Shown here: piece by piece, positions 25,327 through 37,455 of the stretch
Position numbering within the stretch: the first letter of the stretch is position 1
Layout: every line of letters begins with the position of its first letter
Assembly: GCF_005938745.2 (NCBI RefSeq)
Contig: NZ_VCBX02000001.1
Span: 434,001-498,000 of the forward strand
Reading direction: 5' to 3'
Length of the DNA stretch: 64,000 nucleotides
Origin: Rhodococcus sp. KBS0724
GTDB lineage: Bacteria; Actinomycetota; Actinomycetes; Mycobacteriales; Mycobacteriaceae
Made by a program: the position numbers and the translations under genes
Notes under the pieces: model-generated
Told to the model about the DNA's origin: nothing
What the model saw: only the letters and a program-made list of their open reading frames with translations
Databases searched by the model: none

Positions 25327-26268
25327 TCAGACTTCGAGTCGTGCAGGTGCTTGCCACGCCGGTGTGTTCGACGGAACAGCAGCCTTGGGGGTGCGTCGTA
25401 TCTGGGCGGCACTTGCCCCGACGATCACGATGACGGCTCCCACCAGTGACAACGCGCTGGGATTCTCGTGCAGGAACAGCCAGGATGCGCCGATTCCCAC
25501 CACCGGGACGAGCAGGGAGAGCGGTGCAACGGTGCCCGCGGGATAGCGTCCCATCAGGATGGTCCAGATTCCCGATCCGGCGATGGTGCCGATCAACACG
25601 ATGTACGCGAGTCCGATCAGTGCCGGCCACCCGTCAGCGCTGAATGAGCTTCCGAGGGCATTCCAGCCCGCGCTCGGACCTTCGACGGCGGCGGACAGGG
25701 CAAGCATCGGCAGTGGGGGAATGACGCACATCCACAACATCAGGCGCATCGGATTTGGGTTGCCGACGGTACCGGCCGCGGCAAGGCGGCTGCCGAGGTT
25801 GCCAAAAGCCCAGGACAGACCGGCCAACAGCGTCAGGATCACCGGTAGCAAGGCAGCCTGGTGCGAGCGGTCCCAGCCGATCAGAGCCATGCCAGCCACG
25901 GCAACGCCGATGCCGGACACCTGCCACACGCTGAGCTTCTCGCGGAGCAGGAACGCGCCCAGTAGAACAGTGAAGGGAGCCGACGACTGCAGGACCAACG
26001 ATGCGAGACCGGTTGGCATGCCCGTGTGCATTGCCCAGTACAGGAACACGAACTGACCGAAGCCGAAACCGAAGCCGTAGAGCAACAGCCATCGCGTCGG
26101 AACCTGAGGGCGCGGCACGAAGATCACCACGGGAATCGCGATCAGCAGAAAGCGCAGCGCGGCGAAGAAGTAGGGCGGGAAGTGGTCGAGTCCGACGCGG
26201 ATCGCCAGGAAGTTCAATCCCCACATGATCGCGACGGTCAATCCGAGTAGGCGGTCGCGAGGAGTCAT
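25327..26268 (-). CDS. EamA-family (DMT) transporter
   Basis: A 313-residue drug/metabolite transporter with ten predicted membrane segments in two EamA repeats: the first begins LLGLTVAIMWGLNFLAIRVGL, the second around LLAGLSWAFGNLGSRLAAAG. LLVPVVGIGASWLFLHENPS is the C-terminal signature. Exporters of amino acids or metabolites are common in this family; the substrate here is unknown. It is divergent from a LysR gene 72 bases away, the usual sign of local regulation. It ends 26 bases before the murT start. Confidence 0.88.
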   Translation of the reverse strand: MTPRDRLLGLTVAIMWGLNFLAIRVGLDHFPPYFFAALRFLLIAIPVVIFVPRPQVPTRWLLLYGFGFGFGQFVFLYWAMHTGMPTGLASLVLQSSAPFTVLLGAFLLREKLSVWQVSGIGVAVAGMALIGWDRSHQAALLPVILTLLAGLSWAFGNLGSRLAAAGTVGNPNPMRLMLWMCVIPPLPMLALSAAVEGPSAGWNALGSSFSADGWPALIGLAYIVLIGTIAGSGIWTILMGRYPAGTVAPLSLLVPVVGIGASWLFLHENPSALSLVGAVIVIVGASAAQIRRTPKAAVPSNTPAWQAPARLEV

Positions 26269-26340
26269 GGTGTCAATCGTGAGCTGTGCAAAGCATCAGG
26301 ACAAGCGAATAAAGATGGACTATTAATGTAGTTTTTCTAC

Positions 26341-27234
26341 ATGGATGCAACCCGGTTGCGAGTGCTGCGCGAGCTGGCTGACAGAGGAACGGTGGGCGCC
26401 ACCGCCGAGGCACTCTCCATGACGCCGTCCGCGGTCTCCCAACAACTCAAGATCCTCGCCCGCGAGGCGGGTGTGCCGCTCCTGGAACCGGACGGCCGAA
26501 AACTCAGGCTCACCGACGCCGGCCGGGCTTTGGTTCTGCGCGCCGACGACGTGGTGGCCGCTCTCGAACGCGCCGATGCCGAGATGGCGTCGTACCGCGG
26601 TTCGCCGCGCGGCAAGGTGCGGGTGGCGTTCTTCCCGTCCGGGGCTGCACTACTGCTGCCCCGGGTCTTGACGGCACTCGAGGGGTCAGGTGTCGACATC
26701 GATGCGTGCGACGTGGATCAGCCGGCGTCAGCGGTGCCGGGCCTTCTGGCCGATCACGACGTGATCCTCACCCATCGCGACGAACGCGCTGCGGAGACGT
26801 CGTTTCCGCGGGTGAGTGTGCGGTCCTTGATGCGTGAACCCATCGACTTGGTTCTGCGGCCGGATCATCCTCTGGCAAAGCAGGATTCGGTTCGGTTGGA
26901 TCAGCTGGTGGACGAGAACTGGATCAGTGTGCGCGGTGGATTTCCCGTCGACGACGTGCTGATGTCAGTCGCGGCTGTTACCGGTGTGCAACCTCGCGTC
27001 GCGCATCGGATAAACGATTTCCGGGTTATCGAGGAACTGGTTGCCGCGGGGCACGGAGTTGCGTTGATGCCGCGACACGCGATCACGCATCCTGCGGTAT
27101 CGAGGAAACCGATAGCCGGTGTGCGTGCTGCCCGGGTCTATGAATTGGCAACGCGATTGCACGGCGATCGAAGTCCGGCGATCTCGACGGTACTTGCGGC
27201 GTTCCGAGACGCCCAGCGGGCCGTCGGAGAATAA
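26341..27234 (+). CDS. LysR family transcriptional regulator
   Basis: A 297-residue LysR protein. The winged HTH occupies about residues 3-62 (LRVLRELADRGTVGATAEALSMTPSAVSQQLKILAREAGVPLLE), then a periplasmic-binding-protein-like effector domain. ATG 26341 has no clear ribosome site and sits close to a TTAATGTAG -10-like stretch, so the mRNA may be short-leadered. Its position, divergent from the EamA transporter gene, makes that transporter its likely target. The effector is not known. A strong hairpin follows the stop. Confidence 0.87.
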   Translation: MDATRLRVLRELADRGTVGATAEALSMTPSAVSQQLKILAREAGVPLLEPDGRKLRLTDAGRALVLRADDVVAALERADAEMASYRGSPRGKVRVAFFPSGAALLLPRVLTALEGSGVDIDACDVDQPASAVPGLLADHDVILTHRDERAAETSFPRVSVRSLMREPIDLVLRPDHPLAKQDSVRLDQLVDENWISVRGGFPVDDVLMSVAAVTGVQPRVAHRINDFRVIEELVAAGHGVALMPRHAITHPAVSRKPIAGVRAARVYELATRLHGDRSPAISTVLAAFRDAQRAVGE

Positions 27235-27237
27235 ACA

Positions 27238-27272
27238 AAGCGGGAGCGACACGATTAGTGTCGCTCCCGCTT
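27238..27272 (+). terminator. Rho-independent-type terminator after the LysR gene
   Basis: A 15-base perfect stem (AAGCGGGAGCGACAC with complement) and a 5-base loop GATTA, starting 4 bases after the LysR stop. It also lies downstream of the convergent SHOCT gene, so it may serve both. Confidence 0.8.
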
Positions 27273-27306
27273 CGGTGGTGCAACCTGCAATTGAACCGAA
27301 GATGAA

Positions 27307-27687
27307 TCAGGCTGCCAGAGCCTTGGCCTTCAGAGAGGCGAATTCTTCTTCGTTGATCGTGCCGGCATCGAGAAGTGCCTTCGCATCTGCGATTGCCTCG
27401 GCGGGAGACTTACCCGCAACCTCGCGAATGTAGCTGTCCTGTGCCTGCTTGACCTGCTGCGCTGCTTCCATCGAGCGCTGAGCCATACCGTCGCTCTTCA
27501 CGATCAGGTAGATGAGCGCGGTGAGCCACGGAATGACGAAGAGGAAGAATACCCAGATGGCCTTCTTCCAACCTGAAGTCTTGTGGTCGCGGAAGAGGTC
27601 CGTAATGATCGAGAACAGCAGGATCAGGTATGCGATGAACGCAAAACTGACGATTATCACCCAGAGGAAATCCCAGAAGGAATCCAT
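27307..27687 (-). CDS. Small membrane protein with PLDc_N and SHOCT domains
   Basis: A 126-residue protein. Two membrane segments (FWVIIVSFAFIAYLILLFSII region and VFFLFVIPWLTALIYLIV) with the intervening TDLFRDHKTSGWKKAIW match the phospholipase-D N-terminal (PLDc_N) membrane domain. The C-terminal ADAKALLDAGTINEEEFASLKAKAL is a SHOCT oligomerisation motif. The start is ATG 27687, since the in-frame extension to 27765 is not family-like. Function of such proteins is unknown; they are commonly envelope-associated. Confidence 0.82.
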   Translation of the reverse strand: MDSFWDFLWVIIVSFAFIAYLILLFSIITDLFRDHKTSGWKKAIWVFFLFVIPWLTALIYLIVKSDGMAQRSMEAAQQVKQAQDSYIREVAGKSPAEAIADAKALLDAGTINEEEFASLKAKALAA

Positions 27688-27849
27688 TGTCGAGCCCCAT
27701 TTCACAGGTCGGATTTGTCTGAGATGAACTATCTCATGCGATGACCTCTTCCGCATCATCCCCAACGGATGAAAAGAACTGTAATGAATTCTTTAATATC
27801 CGGTTCAGGACGTTCGTCGTTCACGCGAATTCGATAGGCAGTTCAGACA

Positions 27850-27886
27850 AGTGTGGCTCCTATCCGAATCGGATAGGAGCCACACT
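27850..27886 (-). terminator. leuA terminator
   Basis: Perfect 17-base arms (AGTGTGGCTCCTATCCG and complement) with a 3-base loop, 11 bases beyond the leuA stop codon. Its position and stem strength fit termination of the leuA transcript. Confidence 0.85.
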
Positions 27887-27897
27887 CGACAGGTGTC

Positions 27898-29751
<1,854 letters not shown>

Positions 29752-29799
29752 TCATGACCGAAAGTCCGGAAGGCTTGGTCGACCGGCGCACACAAAACC

Positions 29800-29838
29800 C
29801 CGCGACGGGAGGCCAGTCTGGATCAGACCCCGTCGCGG
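29800..29838 (-). promoter_or_regulatory. leuA attenuator terminator hairpin
   Basis: On the leuA strand, CCGCGACGGG pairs with CCCGTCGCGG (29829-29838 and 29800-29809) around an inner 5-bp stem, followed by GGGTTTTG. It begins just after the three Leu codons of the leader peptide, whose stop lies in the hairpin loop. This is the arrangement of a ribosome-mediated attenuator. Confidence 0.78.
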
Positions 29839-29864
29839 CAACCAAGAAGGAGTGCGCGCTGCAT
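29823..29864 (-). CDS. leuA leader peptide
   Basis: A 13-residue peptide, MQRALLLGCRDGV, with three successive Leu codons (CTC CTT CTT, 29844-29852). AGGAG lies 13 bases upstream of the ATG. Stalling at the Leu codons when charged tRNA-Leu is scarce would leave the ribosome just upstream of the terminator's 5' arm (29838) and favour read-through into leuA. Leader peptides for leuA are described in actinobacteria; this specific one is read directly from sequence. Confidence 0.75.
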   Translation of the reverse strand: MQRALLLGCRDGV

Positions 29865-29976
29865 GCTCTGCACTCTACTCCTGGAACGTCGGCGATCGAG
29901 GTGGGGTTCGGCGACATTCCGAAATTGTCGTTGTTCGGTGCTGTTGTTTCGTGCTCCGAAGTGATCGACTGATCGC

Positions 29977-30345
29977 ATGGATGATCCTCGAATAGCCGTG
30001 GCGCGCGCGTACCTCGATGCGCTTCTCAGTCATGACGGCAGTTCAGTTCCGTTGGCTCCGGATGCAGTGCGGCACGAGGCGGGGATCAAAACCGGATTCT
30101 CGGGAAATCACTTGCGGCGCAGCCTGTCCGGTGGTCCACAGTTCCGTTTGGTGCGCGCGATTCGAGATGTGGAGTGGACTGTTGACGGCGAGAATGTCGT
30201 GGCTGCGTACCTCCTCGACGCGGGCCTGTTCGGCAAGAATTTGATGACGGTGCACGTGCACGAGACCTTTCGGATACCTACCGACGACCTCCGCATCCAT
30301 CGCATCACCGCGAAGATCCGGCCCACCCGCGGCAAGCGCTCGTGA
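29977..30345 (+). CDS. Conserved hypothetical protein (SnoaL/NTF2-like appearance)
   Basis: A 122-residue protein starting DPRIAVARAYLDALLSHDGSSVPLAPDAVRHEAG, which is the look of an NTF2-like cone domain. Beta-rich segments follow (DVEWTVDGENVVAAYLLDAG, NLMTVHVHETFRI). No catalytic motif is recognised. It overlaps the next membrane-protein gene by 4 bases, so the two are translated together; a shared envelope or stress role is possible but unproven. It is divergent from leuA. Confidence 0.7.
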   Translation: MDDPRIAVARAYLDALLSHDGSSVPLAPDAVRHEAGIKTGFSGNHLRRSLSGGPQFRLVRAIRDVEWTVDGENVVAAYLLDAGLFGKNLMTVHVHETFRIPTDDLRIHRITAKIRPTRGKRS

Positions 30346-31310
30346 CACGAGTGTTGCGCTGGATACTCTGCTGTGTCCTGATCGTGACCGGAGCGTTGAG
30401 CACCGCGGCGTCGGTGTTGGCGCTGTTCGTCCACACTCAGGTGAATGACACCGACAGTTATGTCGACACGGTCGCGCCGTTGGCGTCGGACCCCGCGGTG
30501 CAGTCTGCGGTGGCCGATCGACTGACGGAGGAGTTGACGCGGCGGCTGGACGGATTGCCGCAGATACTGACCGGCCCGACCGAAAGTGTCGTTCGGGAGG
30601 CGGCACTCGCACTGGTTTCGAGTGATCAGTTCGCGACACTGTGGACCGAGGCCAACCGTGGGGCGCACGCACAACTTGCCGCGGCGGTCACCGGCCAGGC
30701 AACGGACGGCATCGTGCGAGCCGACGAATACGGAACCGTCACCCTGTCTCTCGAGCCGGTCATGACGGAAGTGCGGACTCGTGTGTCCGACCGCGGATTC
30801 ACCGTCGTCGATCGCCTCCCGGCATTTGATCCGCAGTTCGAGATCCTGCAATCCGACGAACTGGTGGCGGCACAGCGCTACTCGAACGCCCTCGATCGCG
30901 CTGCTTTGTGGTTGCCGTGGGTGGCCGCGCTCTGCGCCGTGATTGCCGTCGCTAGTGCGCCGAAACGAATGCGCGCACTCTCGCTGGTCGGGCTGGCAAC
31001 GGCGGTCGCCATGATTGCCCTGCTCGTGGCGTTGACCGTCGTGCGTCGGGTTTATTTACACAATCAAGACATCGTGTCCCCGGATGCGGCAGTCGCGGTG
31101 TTCGACACCGTCGCGACTTCACTGGTCAGCAGTATCCGCATCCTCCTTGCCTGCGGAGTTGCCGTCGCAGTACTGGGTTACGTTGCCGGTGGTTCACGTT
31201 CCGCGACATCAATGCGAAAGGCGATCTCACAACAGTTCGGGCGTGAATCCGAGCCCGAGGTGAGGGCCGAGGTCAGTACGCGTCGGGAAGTCCCAGGACC
31301 ACGTCGGTAA
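30342..31310 (+). CDS. Conserved actinobacterial membrane protein
   Basis: A 322-residue membrane protein. An N-terminal signal-anchor (WILCCVLIVTGALSTAASVLALFV) is followed by a roughly 170-residue extracytoplasmic domain (DTDSYVDTVAPLASDPAVQSAVADRL) and then three membrane segments (LWLPWVAALCAVIAVA; LATAVAMIALLVALTVV; ILLACGVAVAVLGYVAG). The C-terminal tail is charged. Similar proteins of unknown role are widespread in mycolic-acid bacteria. Start GTG 30342 overlaps the upstream stop. Confidence 0.75.
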   Translation: MTRVLRWILCCVLIVTGALSTAASVLALFVHTQVNDTDSYVDTVAPLASDPAVQSAVADRLTEELTRRLDGLPQILTGPTESVVREAALALVSSDQFATLWTEANRGAHAQLAAAVTGQATDGIVRADEYGTVTLSLEPVMTEVRTRVSDRGFTVVDRLPAFDPQFEILQSDELVAAQRYSNALDRAALWLPWVAALCAVIAVASAPKRMRALSLVGLATAVAMIALLVALTVVRRVYLHNQDIVSPDAAVAVFDTVATSLVSSIRILLACGVAVAVLGYVAGGSRSATSMRKAISQQFGRESEPEVRAEVSTRREVPGPRR

Positions 31311-31359
31311 GCTCGACCTCTGGTATCTGTAAACAATTTCGACCTGGAGGTAGAAACGC

Positions 31360-33666
<2,307 letters not shown>

Positions 33667-33695
33667 GCATCCTTTTTGTCGGTGACCCCGCTTGT

Positions 33696-33729
33696 CAGTG
33701 ACCCCGTGCCTTCCGGTGCGGGGTCACTG
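33696..33729. terminator. Terminator between asd and the Imm51-like gene
   Basis: 11-base arms CAGTGACCCCG and complement, 12-base loop, 30 bases after the asd stop. It lies between convergent genes and may act in both directions. Confidence 0.7.
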
Positions 33730-33745
33730 TCGTTTGTCGGGAGTT

Positions 33746-34087
33746 CTAGTCGAGTTCGGAGATCGCGACCAGCCCGCCGAGGTAGTCGGCATCCGAATAC
33801 GCTTTGGCGAGAAGCACTCCGAGTTCGCCGAGAGCTTCGTTGTCGCCGCCGTAGGCAACAAACATGCCGGCCTCGGGGTCGGTGCCGAATCGGCCTTCCA
33901 GATGTGGTGCATCGCGGCCTACCACTGCGTGGGCGACCGAAGCCCAGTCGTAGCCGGAGCCTTCGAAGCCCTCTACCTGCTCGAATACTGCTGCCACCTT
34001 GCCGAAATGCTGGTCGGTGAGCATCAGTGACCAGTTGCCGGGAGATGTTTCGAAAAGCTGCAGCGGTTCGATCGATGGTGATGTCAT
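33746..34087 (-). CDS. Imm51-like protein (putative immunity protein)
   Basis: A 113-residue acidic protein (pI clearly low) from ATG 34087. WSLMLTDQHFGKVAAVFEQVEGFEGSGYDWASVA resembles the Imm51 immunity family, in which similar Gly-Tyr-x-Trp segments occur. No toxin gene is adjacent, so it is either an orphan immunity gene or a domain-family member with another role. The upstream in-frame extension to 34234 lacks a ribosome site and overlaps the neighbouring TetR gene. Confidence 0.55.
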   Translation of the reverse strand: MTSPSIEPLQLFETSPGNWSLMLTDQHFGKVAAVFEQVEGFEGSGYDWASVAHAVVGRDAPHLEGRFGTDPEAGMFVAYGGDNEALGELGVLLAKAYSDADYLGGLVAISELD

Positions 34088-34130
34088 GTGTGTATTGAAG
34101 CAGATCCGACCGACAGGTTTCAGTCGTGTG

Positions 34131-34778
34131 CTAACGCCCGACCGATTGTGCGAGAGCCACGGCAAAACTGGAAAGTCGTTCTCGGGTATAGGTTTCGGGG
34201 TCGCTGACGGCCAACCGCCCGAGCATTTCGGCAAACGACATCATGGTGTGTGCGAGGAGAACCGGGTCCAGCCCTTCGAGTTTCGGTTCGAGGGCAATCC
34301 CGGCGCGGGCCAGTTCTTCGGCGCGGGCGAAAACAGCTCCGCGAGAGAGCTTCAACAGGTCGTGATACTCGCTGGGCGCGTTCTCGACAGACGTGAGAAT
34401 CAGGCGCCACCGCGTCGGGTTCTCGAGTACGGCGTCGACAAAGGCGCCGACGGTTCCGGCGTACGACGCCGCGGGGCCGAGTTCGCTCAGATCTGTCGGC
34501 ATGGTTTCGAGCACCTGGGCGATGGCCCGCTCGTGCTCGCGGCGCAGGAGTGCGGCGACGAGATCAGTTCTGGTGTCGAAAACTGTGTAGAGGACAGGCT
34601 TGCCGACGCCGGCTTCAGCGGCCACTGCTTCCATGCTGAGGTTGTGCAGACCAACGCGGCCGGTGATCTGGAAAGCAGCGTCGAGTAGCTGTTCGCATCG
34701 TTGCTCAGGTGCCATGCGAGGGGCGTACTTGCGTCGCGGAGCGCCTGTCTGTGATTCGTCTGCCTGTGACCTGGTCAT
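34131..34778 (-). CDS. TetR family regulator, divergent from MpaB-like oxygenase
   Basis: A 215-residue TetR protein, read from ATG 34778 with GGAGGTGAGG upstream rather than from GTG 34802. The HTH is LSMEAVAAEAGVGKPVLYTVFDTRTDLVAALL, preceded by a basic tail (RRKYAPRMAPEQR). It is divergent from the oxygenase at 34934; the intergenic region carries two copies of CGTTGTATTCG 33 bases apart, which are candidate operator sequences. Effector unknown. Confidence 0.85.
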   Translation of the reverse strand: MTRSQADESQTGAPRRKYAPRMAPEQRCEQLLDAAFQITGRVGLHNLSMEAVAAEAGVGKPVLYTVFDTRTDLVAALLRREHERAIAQVLETMPTDLSELGPAASYAGTVGAFVDAVLENPTRWRLILTSVENAPSEYHDLLKLSRGAVFARAEELARAGIALEPKLEGLDPVLLAHTMMSFAEMLGRLAVSDPETYTRERLSSFAVALAQSVGR

Positions 34779-34841
34779 CGTGTGCCTCACCTCCGCTCCC
34801 ACCCTAAGCTGCCAGCCACTTCGTTATGAATAATACGCAAC

Positions 34842-34885
34842 CGTTGTATTCGTTGAGGTTGATTGCTACGGTGGCGTTGTATTCG
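34842..34885. repeat. Direct repeats in the TetR/oxygenase promoter region
   Basis: CGTTGTATTCG at 34842-34852 and again at 34875-34885, 33 bases apart (about three helical turns). A partly inverted copy (GAATAATACGCAAC) lies just before the first. Candidate TetR or activator sites for the divergent promoters. Confidence 0.5.
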
Positions 34886-34933
34886 AATGGGTAGGCCTGA
34901 ACTGTGCATATGACATGAACGGGGAACCTCACA

Positions 34934-35866
34934 ATGTCCGACCGGAACATGGATCGACCGCGCGAGGATTACGGCTTTTTCGGCCCAGGGTCACCCAGTT
35001 GGAAGATCTGGGCAGCCCCAACAGCACTGATCGGGTTCCAGCGGTCGGTGGTGCTCGAGCACTTCGACCCCTTCCTTGCCGCCGCGGTGGCCGACATGAG
35101 TGGCATCTACAGTGATCCCGCCGGTCGACTCGACCGAACGCTGGCCTACTTCCTCACCGTTGCCACCGCCGACGGGCGGACCGCACTGGCCTTGTCCGAC
35201 CATCTCATGACTGTCCACGCCCAAGCGGCGGGAATCGAGCCGATCACCGGAACTCGTTACAGCGCAAACAACCCGGCGTCACAACTGTGGATCCACGTGA
35301 CCGGTTGGCATTCGGTGCTCAAGTGTTACGAGATGTACGGGCCGGGTCCGCTCCCTGCTGTGGAAGAGCATCGGTACTGGGAAGAATGTGTGATCGCCGC
35401 GCAGTTGCAGACATGCAAGGCGTCCGACGTTCCCCGTTCCCGCGAAGAGGTGCGTGAGTACTTCGCAGAGGTCAGGCCGAGGCTGTGTACCTCTGAGCGT
35501 GCAAACCGGGCGATGCACTATTTGCTGAGAACACCCAGGGCGCACGGGAAGACGAGGTTCGCGACGTTCAGTCGATTGGTCGCGCCGGCAACAATCGCAA
35601 CACTGCCCGGCTGGATGCGAACTATGGGTGGATTCGATCAACCGGCGTTGCTGGACAAGGCAATTGCACCGGCCGTGCGAACAGCCGTGCGCGTGGGTAG
35701 TTCGCCGAAGAATATGACCGCTGCTCTGAAAGTCATTGCGCCGATGACCGGCAAGGTGTTGGAGCGCCATCTGCGTGACGAGCGACCCCTCGTCCCGAGA
35801 GTTGTCACGCCGGCGGAAATTCGGGAGCGATTCCCGCGCGGCACCACAATGCCGCAACCAGTCTGA
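34934..35866 (+). CDS. MpaB/DUF2236-family oxygenase
   Basis: A 310-residue protein of the MpaB/DUF2236 family, heme-binding oxygenases related to rubber oxygenase Lcp and to fungal MpaB'. Characteristic are YGFFGPGSPSWKIWAAP at the N-terminus, FLTVATADGRTA, and WIHVTGWHSVLKCYEMYG, where the His is a potential heme ligand. No signal peptide is visible, so it is cytoplasmic or peripheral. It is divergent from a TetR gene and the only gene of its unit. A second member lies at 45095. Substrate unknown. Confidence 0.82.
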   Translation: MSDRNMDRPREDYGFFGPGSPSWKIWAAPTALIGFQRSVVLEHFDPFLAAAVADMSGIYSDPAGRLDRTLAYFLTVATADGRTALALSDHLMTVHAQAAGIEPITGTRYSANNPASQLWIHVTGWHSVLKCYEMYGPGPLPAVEEHRYWEECVIAAQLQTCKASDVPRSREEVREYFAEVRPRLCTSERANRAMHYLLRTPRAHGKTRFATFSRLVAPATIATLPGWMRTMGGFDQPALLDKAIAPAVRTAVRVGSSPKNMTAALKVIAPMTGKVLERHLRDERPLVPRVVTPAEIRERFPRGTTMPQPV

Positions 35867-35955
35867 TGGAATCCACTGCCTGTTGGCACCGCGTCGGGGG
35901 ATCCTTCGATGCGGTGCTAGGCCGTGTTCTGTTGTATCCGAGTGGCTTTCACCCG

Positions 35956-37272
35956 TCAGGTTCGGTAGGTGTTGTTTGCCGGTCTCGGGTGTTGCTGCGG
36001 GTCGATCGCCGGCGGCGGAATGAACCAGGGTTTGTTGTCGGCGCCGATTCGGATTTCCCATTTTCCGATGTATCCGGCTTTGCGGTGCATGAGTCGGTGG
36101 TGTGAACGGCACAGCAGGACAAGGTTGTTCATCACCGTCGGCCCGCCGTTCGCCCAGTGTTTTATGTGGTGTGCGTCGGTCCAGGCTGGTACGCAATCGC
36201 AGCCCGGGAAGGCGCAGCCTTTGTCACGGGCGATCAAGGCGACGCGTTGTTCGGCGGTGACCAATCGTTTTCCGGGTCTGGCATCGAGTGGCGCTCCGTG
36301 GTTGTCGAGCAGGATCGTGGAGAGGTAGCAGTCGCAGCCGAGGAGTCTGGTCTGCGAGAGGGATAGTGGTCCCATCCACGGCATGTGGCCTACGTCGAGA
36401 TCGGAGAGGTCCGGATCGAGTGAAGTTTCTTCTTCCGTGGCAGTTTCCTGCGCCGCGCAGTTGCGGTGTTCGGCGAGATCTCGGGCGTTGATGTGAACAT
36501 TCAGATGTGGCCGCTGGCCGCCGTCGATACCGGTTTTTGCGCAATCGAGGTGGCGGCGGATCAGTTCGGTGAATCCGTCGGCTGTGCGTTTGGCTGCCGA
36601 ACGGGCATCAGGGGTTCCGTCCGGTGCTGGGGTGGGCATGGTCAGGTTCGACAGGGCGGAGAGGAGCATTTCGCCGGTGACGGCGTCGAAATCGCCTCGG
36701 ACGACAACCCGCCCGTTCAATGTTGTGGCGATGCGTAGTTCGTTGCGGTCGACGTCTTCGGCGGGTGGAATGTTGTCGGATTCGAAGAGTCGTTCCAGTG
36801 TTGCGATCACGTAGCGGATTTTGGTGGTGGTGGCTTCGACCCCGGAGGCGGCAGCCAGCAAGAGGTCGATGCACTGCGGTAGTGCGTCTTCGGGCATTCC
36901 TTTGGGTGGTGATTCGCAGAATGACATGATCAGTGCGGCGTGGTCGAAGGAGCAGTCTCCGTCGTCGAATCGTGCCGCTACCGTGGGGAATGTCCGTAGT
37001 GCGGCGCCGAGGGCGGCGATCTTGTTGCCGGCAGGGATTTGCAGCATGGTGTGTGCTGCCAGCCAGCGGCCGGTATTGCGGTAGCAGAGCACCTGATCGT
37101 CCGGGCGTAGGGAGAGTTCGTCGACGACGGCGACGCGGATTGCTTCGAGTCGCAGGATTTCGGTGCTTGCCTCGATTGCGGCGGCACGAAGGTCAGCTGC
37201 TGGCGCTTGCCACAGCCTGGCACGTAATCCCGCGGCAGAACCGGAAACCATATCTGATGTGTCGATGCTCAT
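35956..37272 (-). CDS. HNH endonuclease, 13E12/DUF222 family
   Basis: A 438-residue 13E12-repeat family protein. The N-terminal DUF222 domain (about residues 15-300) is helical, and the C-terminal HNH nuclease is CAFPGCDCVPAWTDAHHIKHWANGG with NLVLLCRSHHRLMH, so the zinc cysteines and catalytic His are all present. In mycobacteria several members of this family are LexA controlled, and here a LexA-like box lies 49 bases upstream. Such genes are multi-copy and often recombine. The target is not known. Confidence 0.9.
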   Translation of the reverse strand: MSIDTSDMVSGSAAGLRARLWQAPAADLRAAAIEASTEILRLEAIRVAVVDELSLRPDDQVLCYRNTGRWLAAHTMLQIPAGNKIAALGAALRTFPTVAARFDDGDCSFDHAALIMSFCESPPKGMPEDALPQCIDLLLAAASGVEATTTKIRYVIATLERLFESDNIPPAEDVDRNELRIATTLNGRVVVRGDFDAVTGEMLLSALSNLTMPTPAPDGTPDARSAAKRTADGFTELIRRHLDCAKTGIDGGQRPHLNVHINARDLAEHRNCAAQETATEEETSLDPDLSDLDVGHMPWMGPLSLSQTRLLGCDCYLSTILLDNHGAPLDARPGKRLVTAEQRVALIARDKGCAFPGCDCVPAWTDAHHIKHWANGGPTVMNNLVLLCRSHHRLMHRKAGYIGKWEIRIGADNKPWFIPPPAIDPQQHPRPANNTYRT

Positions 37273-37320
37273 TGATGCCCCCCGAATGTGGATCCCCCGA
37301 TCCTCATCACCTCATTGTAG

Positions 37321-37336
37321 TCGAACAAAAATTCGA
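37321..37336 (-). promoter_or_regulatory. LexA (SOS)-like box
   Basis: TCGAACAAAAATTCGA differs from the actinobacterial consensus TCGAACnnnnGTTCGA at one base. A second imperfect copy (TCGAAC, 5 bases, ATTCGA) follows at 37350-37366. Both lie upstream of the HNH nuclease start at 37272. Confidence 0.6.
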
Positions 37337-37455
37337 GTCAATAGTTTTCTCGAACCCGCGATTCGAAATCTGTGTTTGACCTCGCCGCTGCGTGTTTGAC
37401 CTCATCGCCCCAGGGGTAACCCGGTCCGGATGCCGTCAGCGATAGGGGGCCTGTA

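Noticed and set aside
25302..25412. N-terminal extension of MurT
   Set aside because: It lies inside the upstream EamA gene and its sequence is unlike Mur ligases; GTG 25301 gives the family length.
33676..34030. Plus-strand frames downstream of asd
   Set aside because: They are antisense to the Imm51-like gene and start within the asd terminator hairpin.
35956..37272. 13E12 gene as a mobile element
   Set aside because: Family members are multi-copy but no terminal repeats, transposase or target duplication were seen here, so it is listed only as a nuclease gene.
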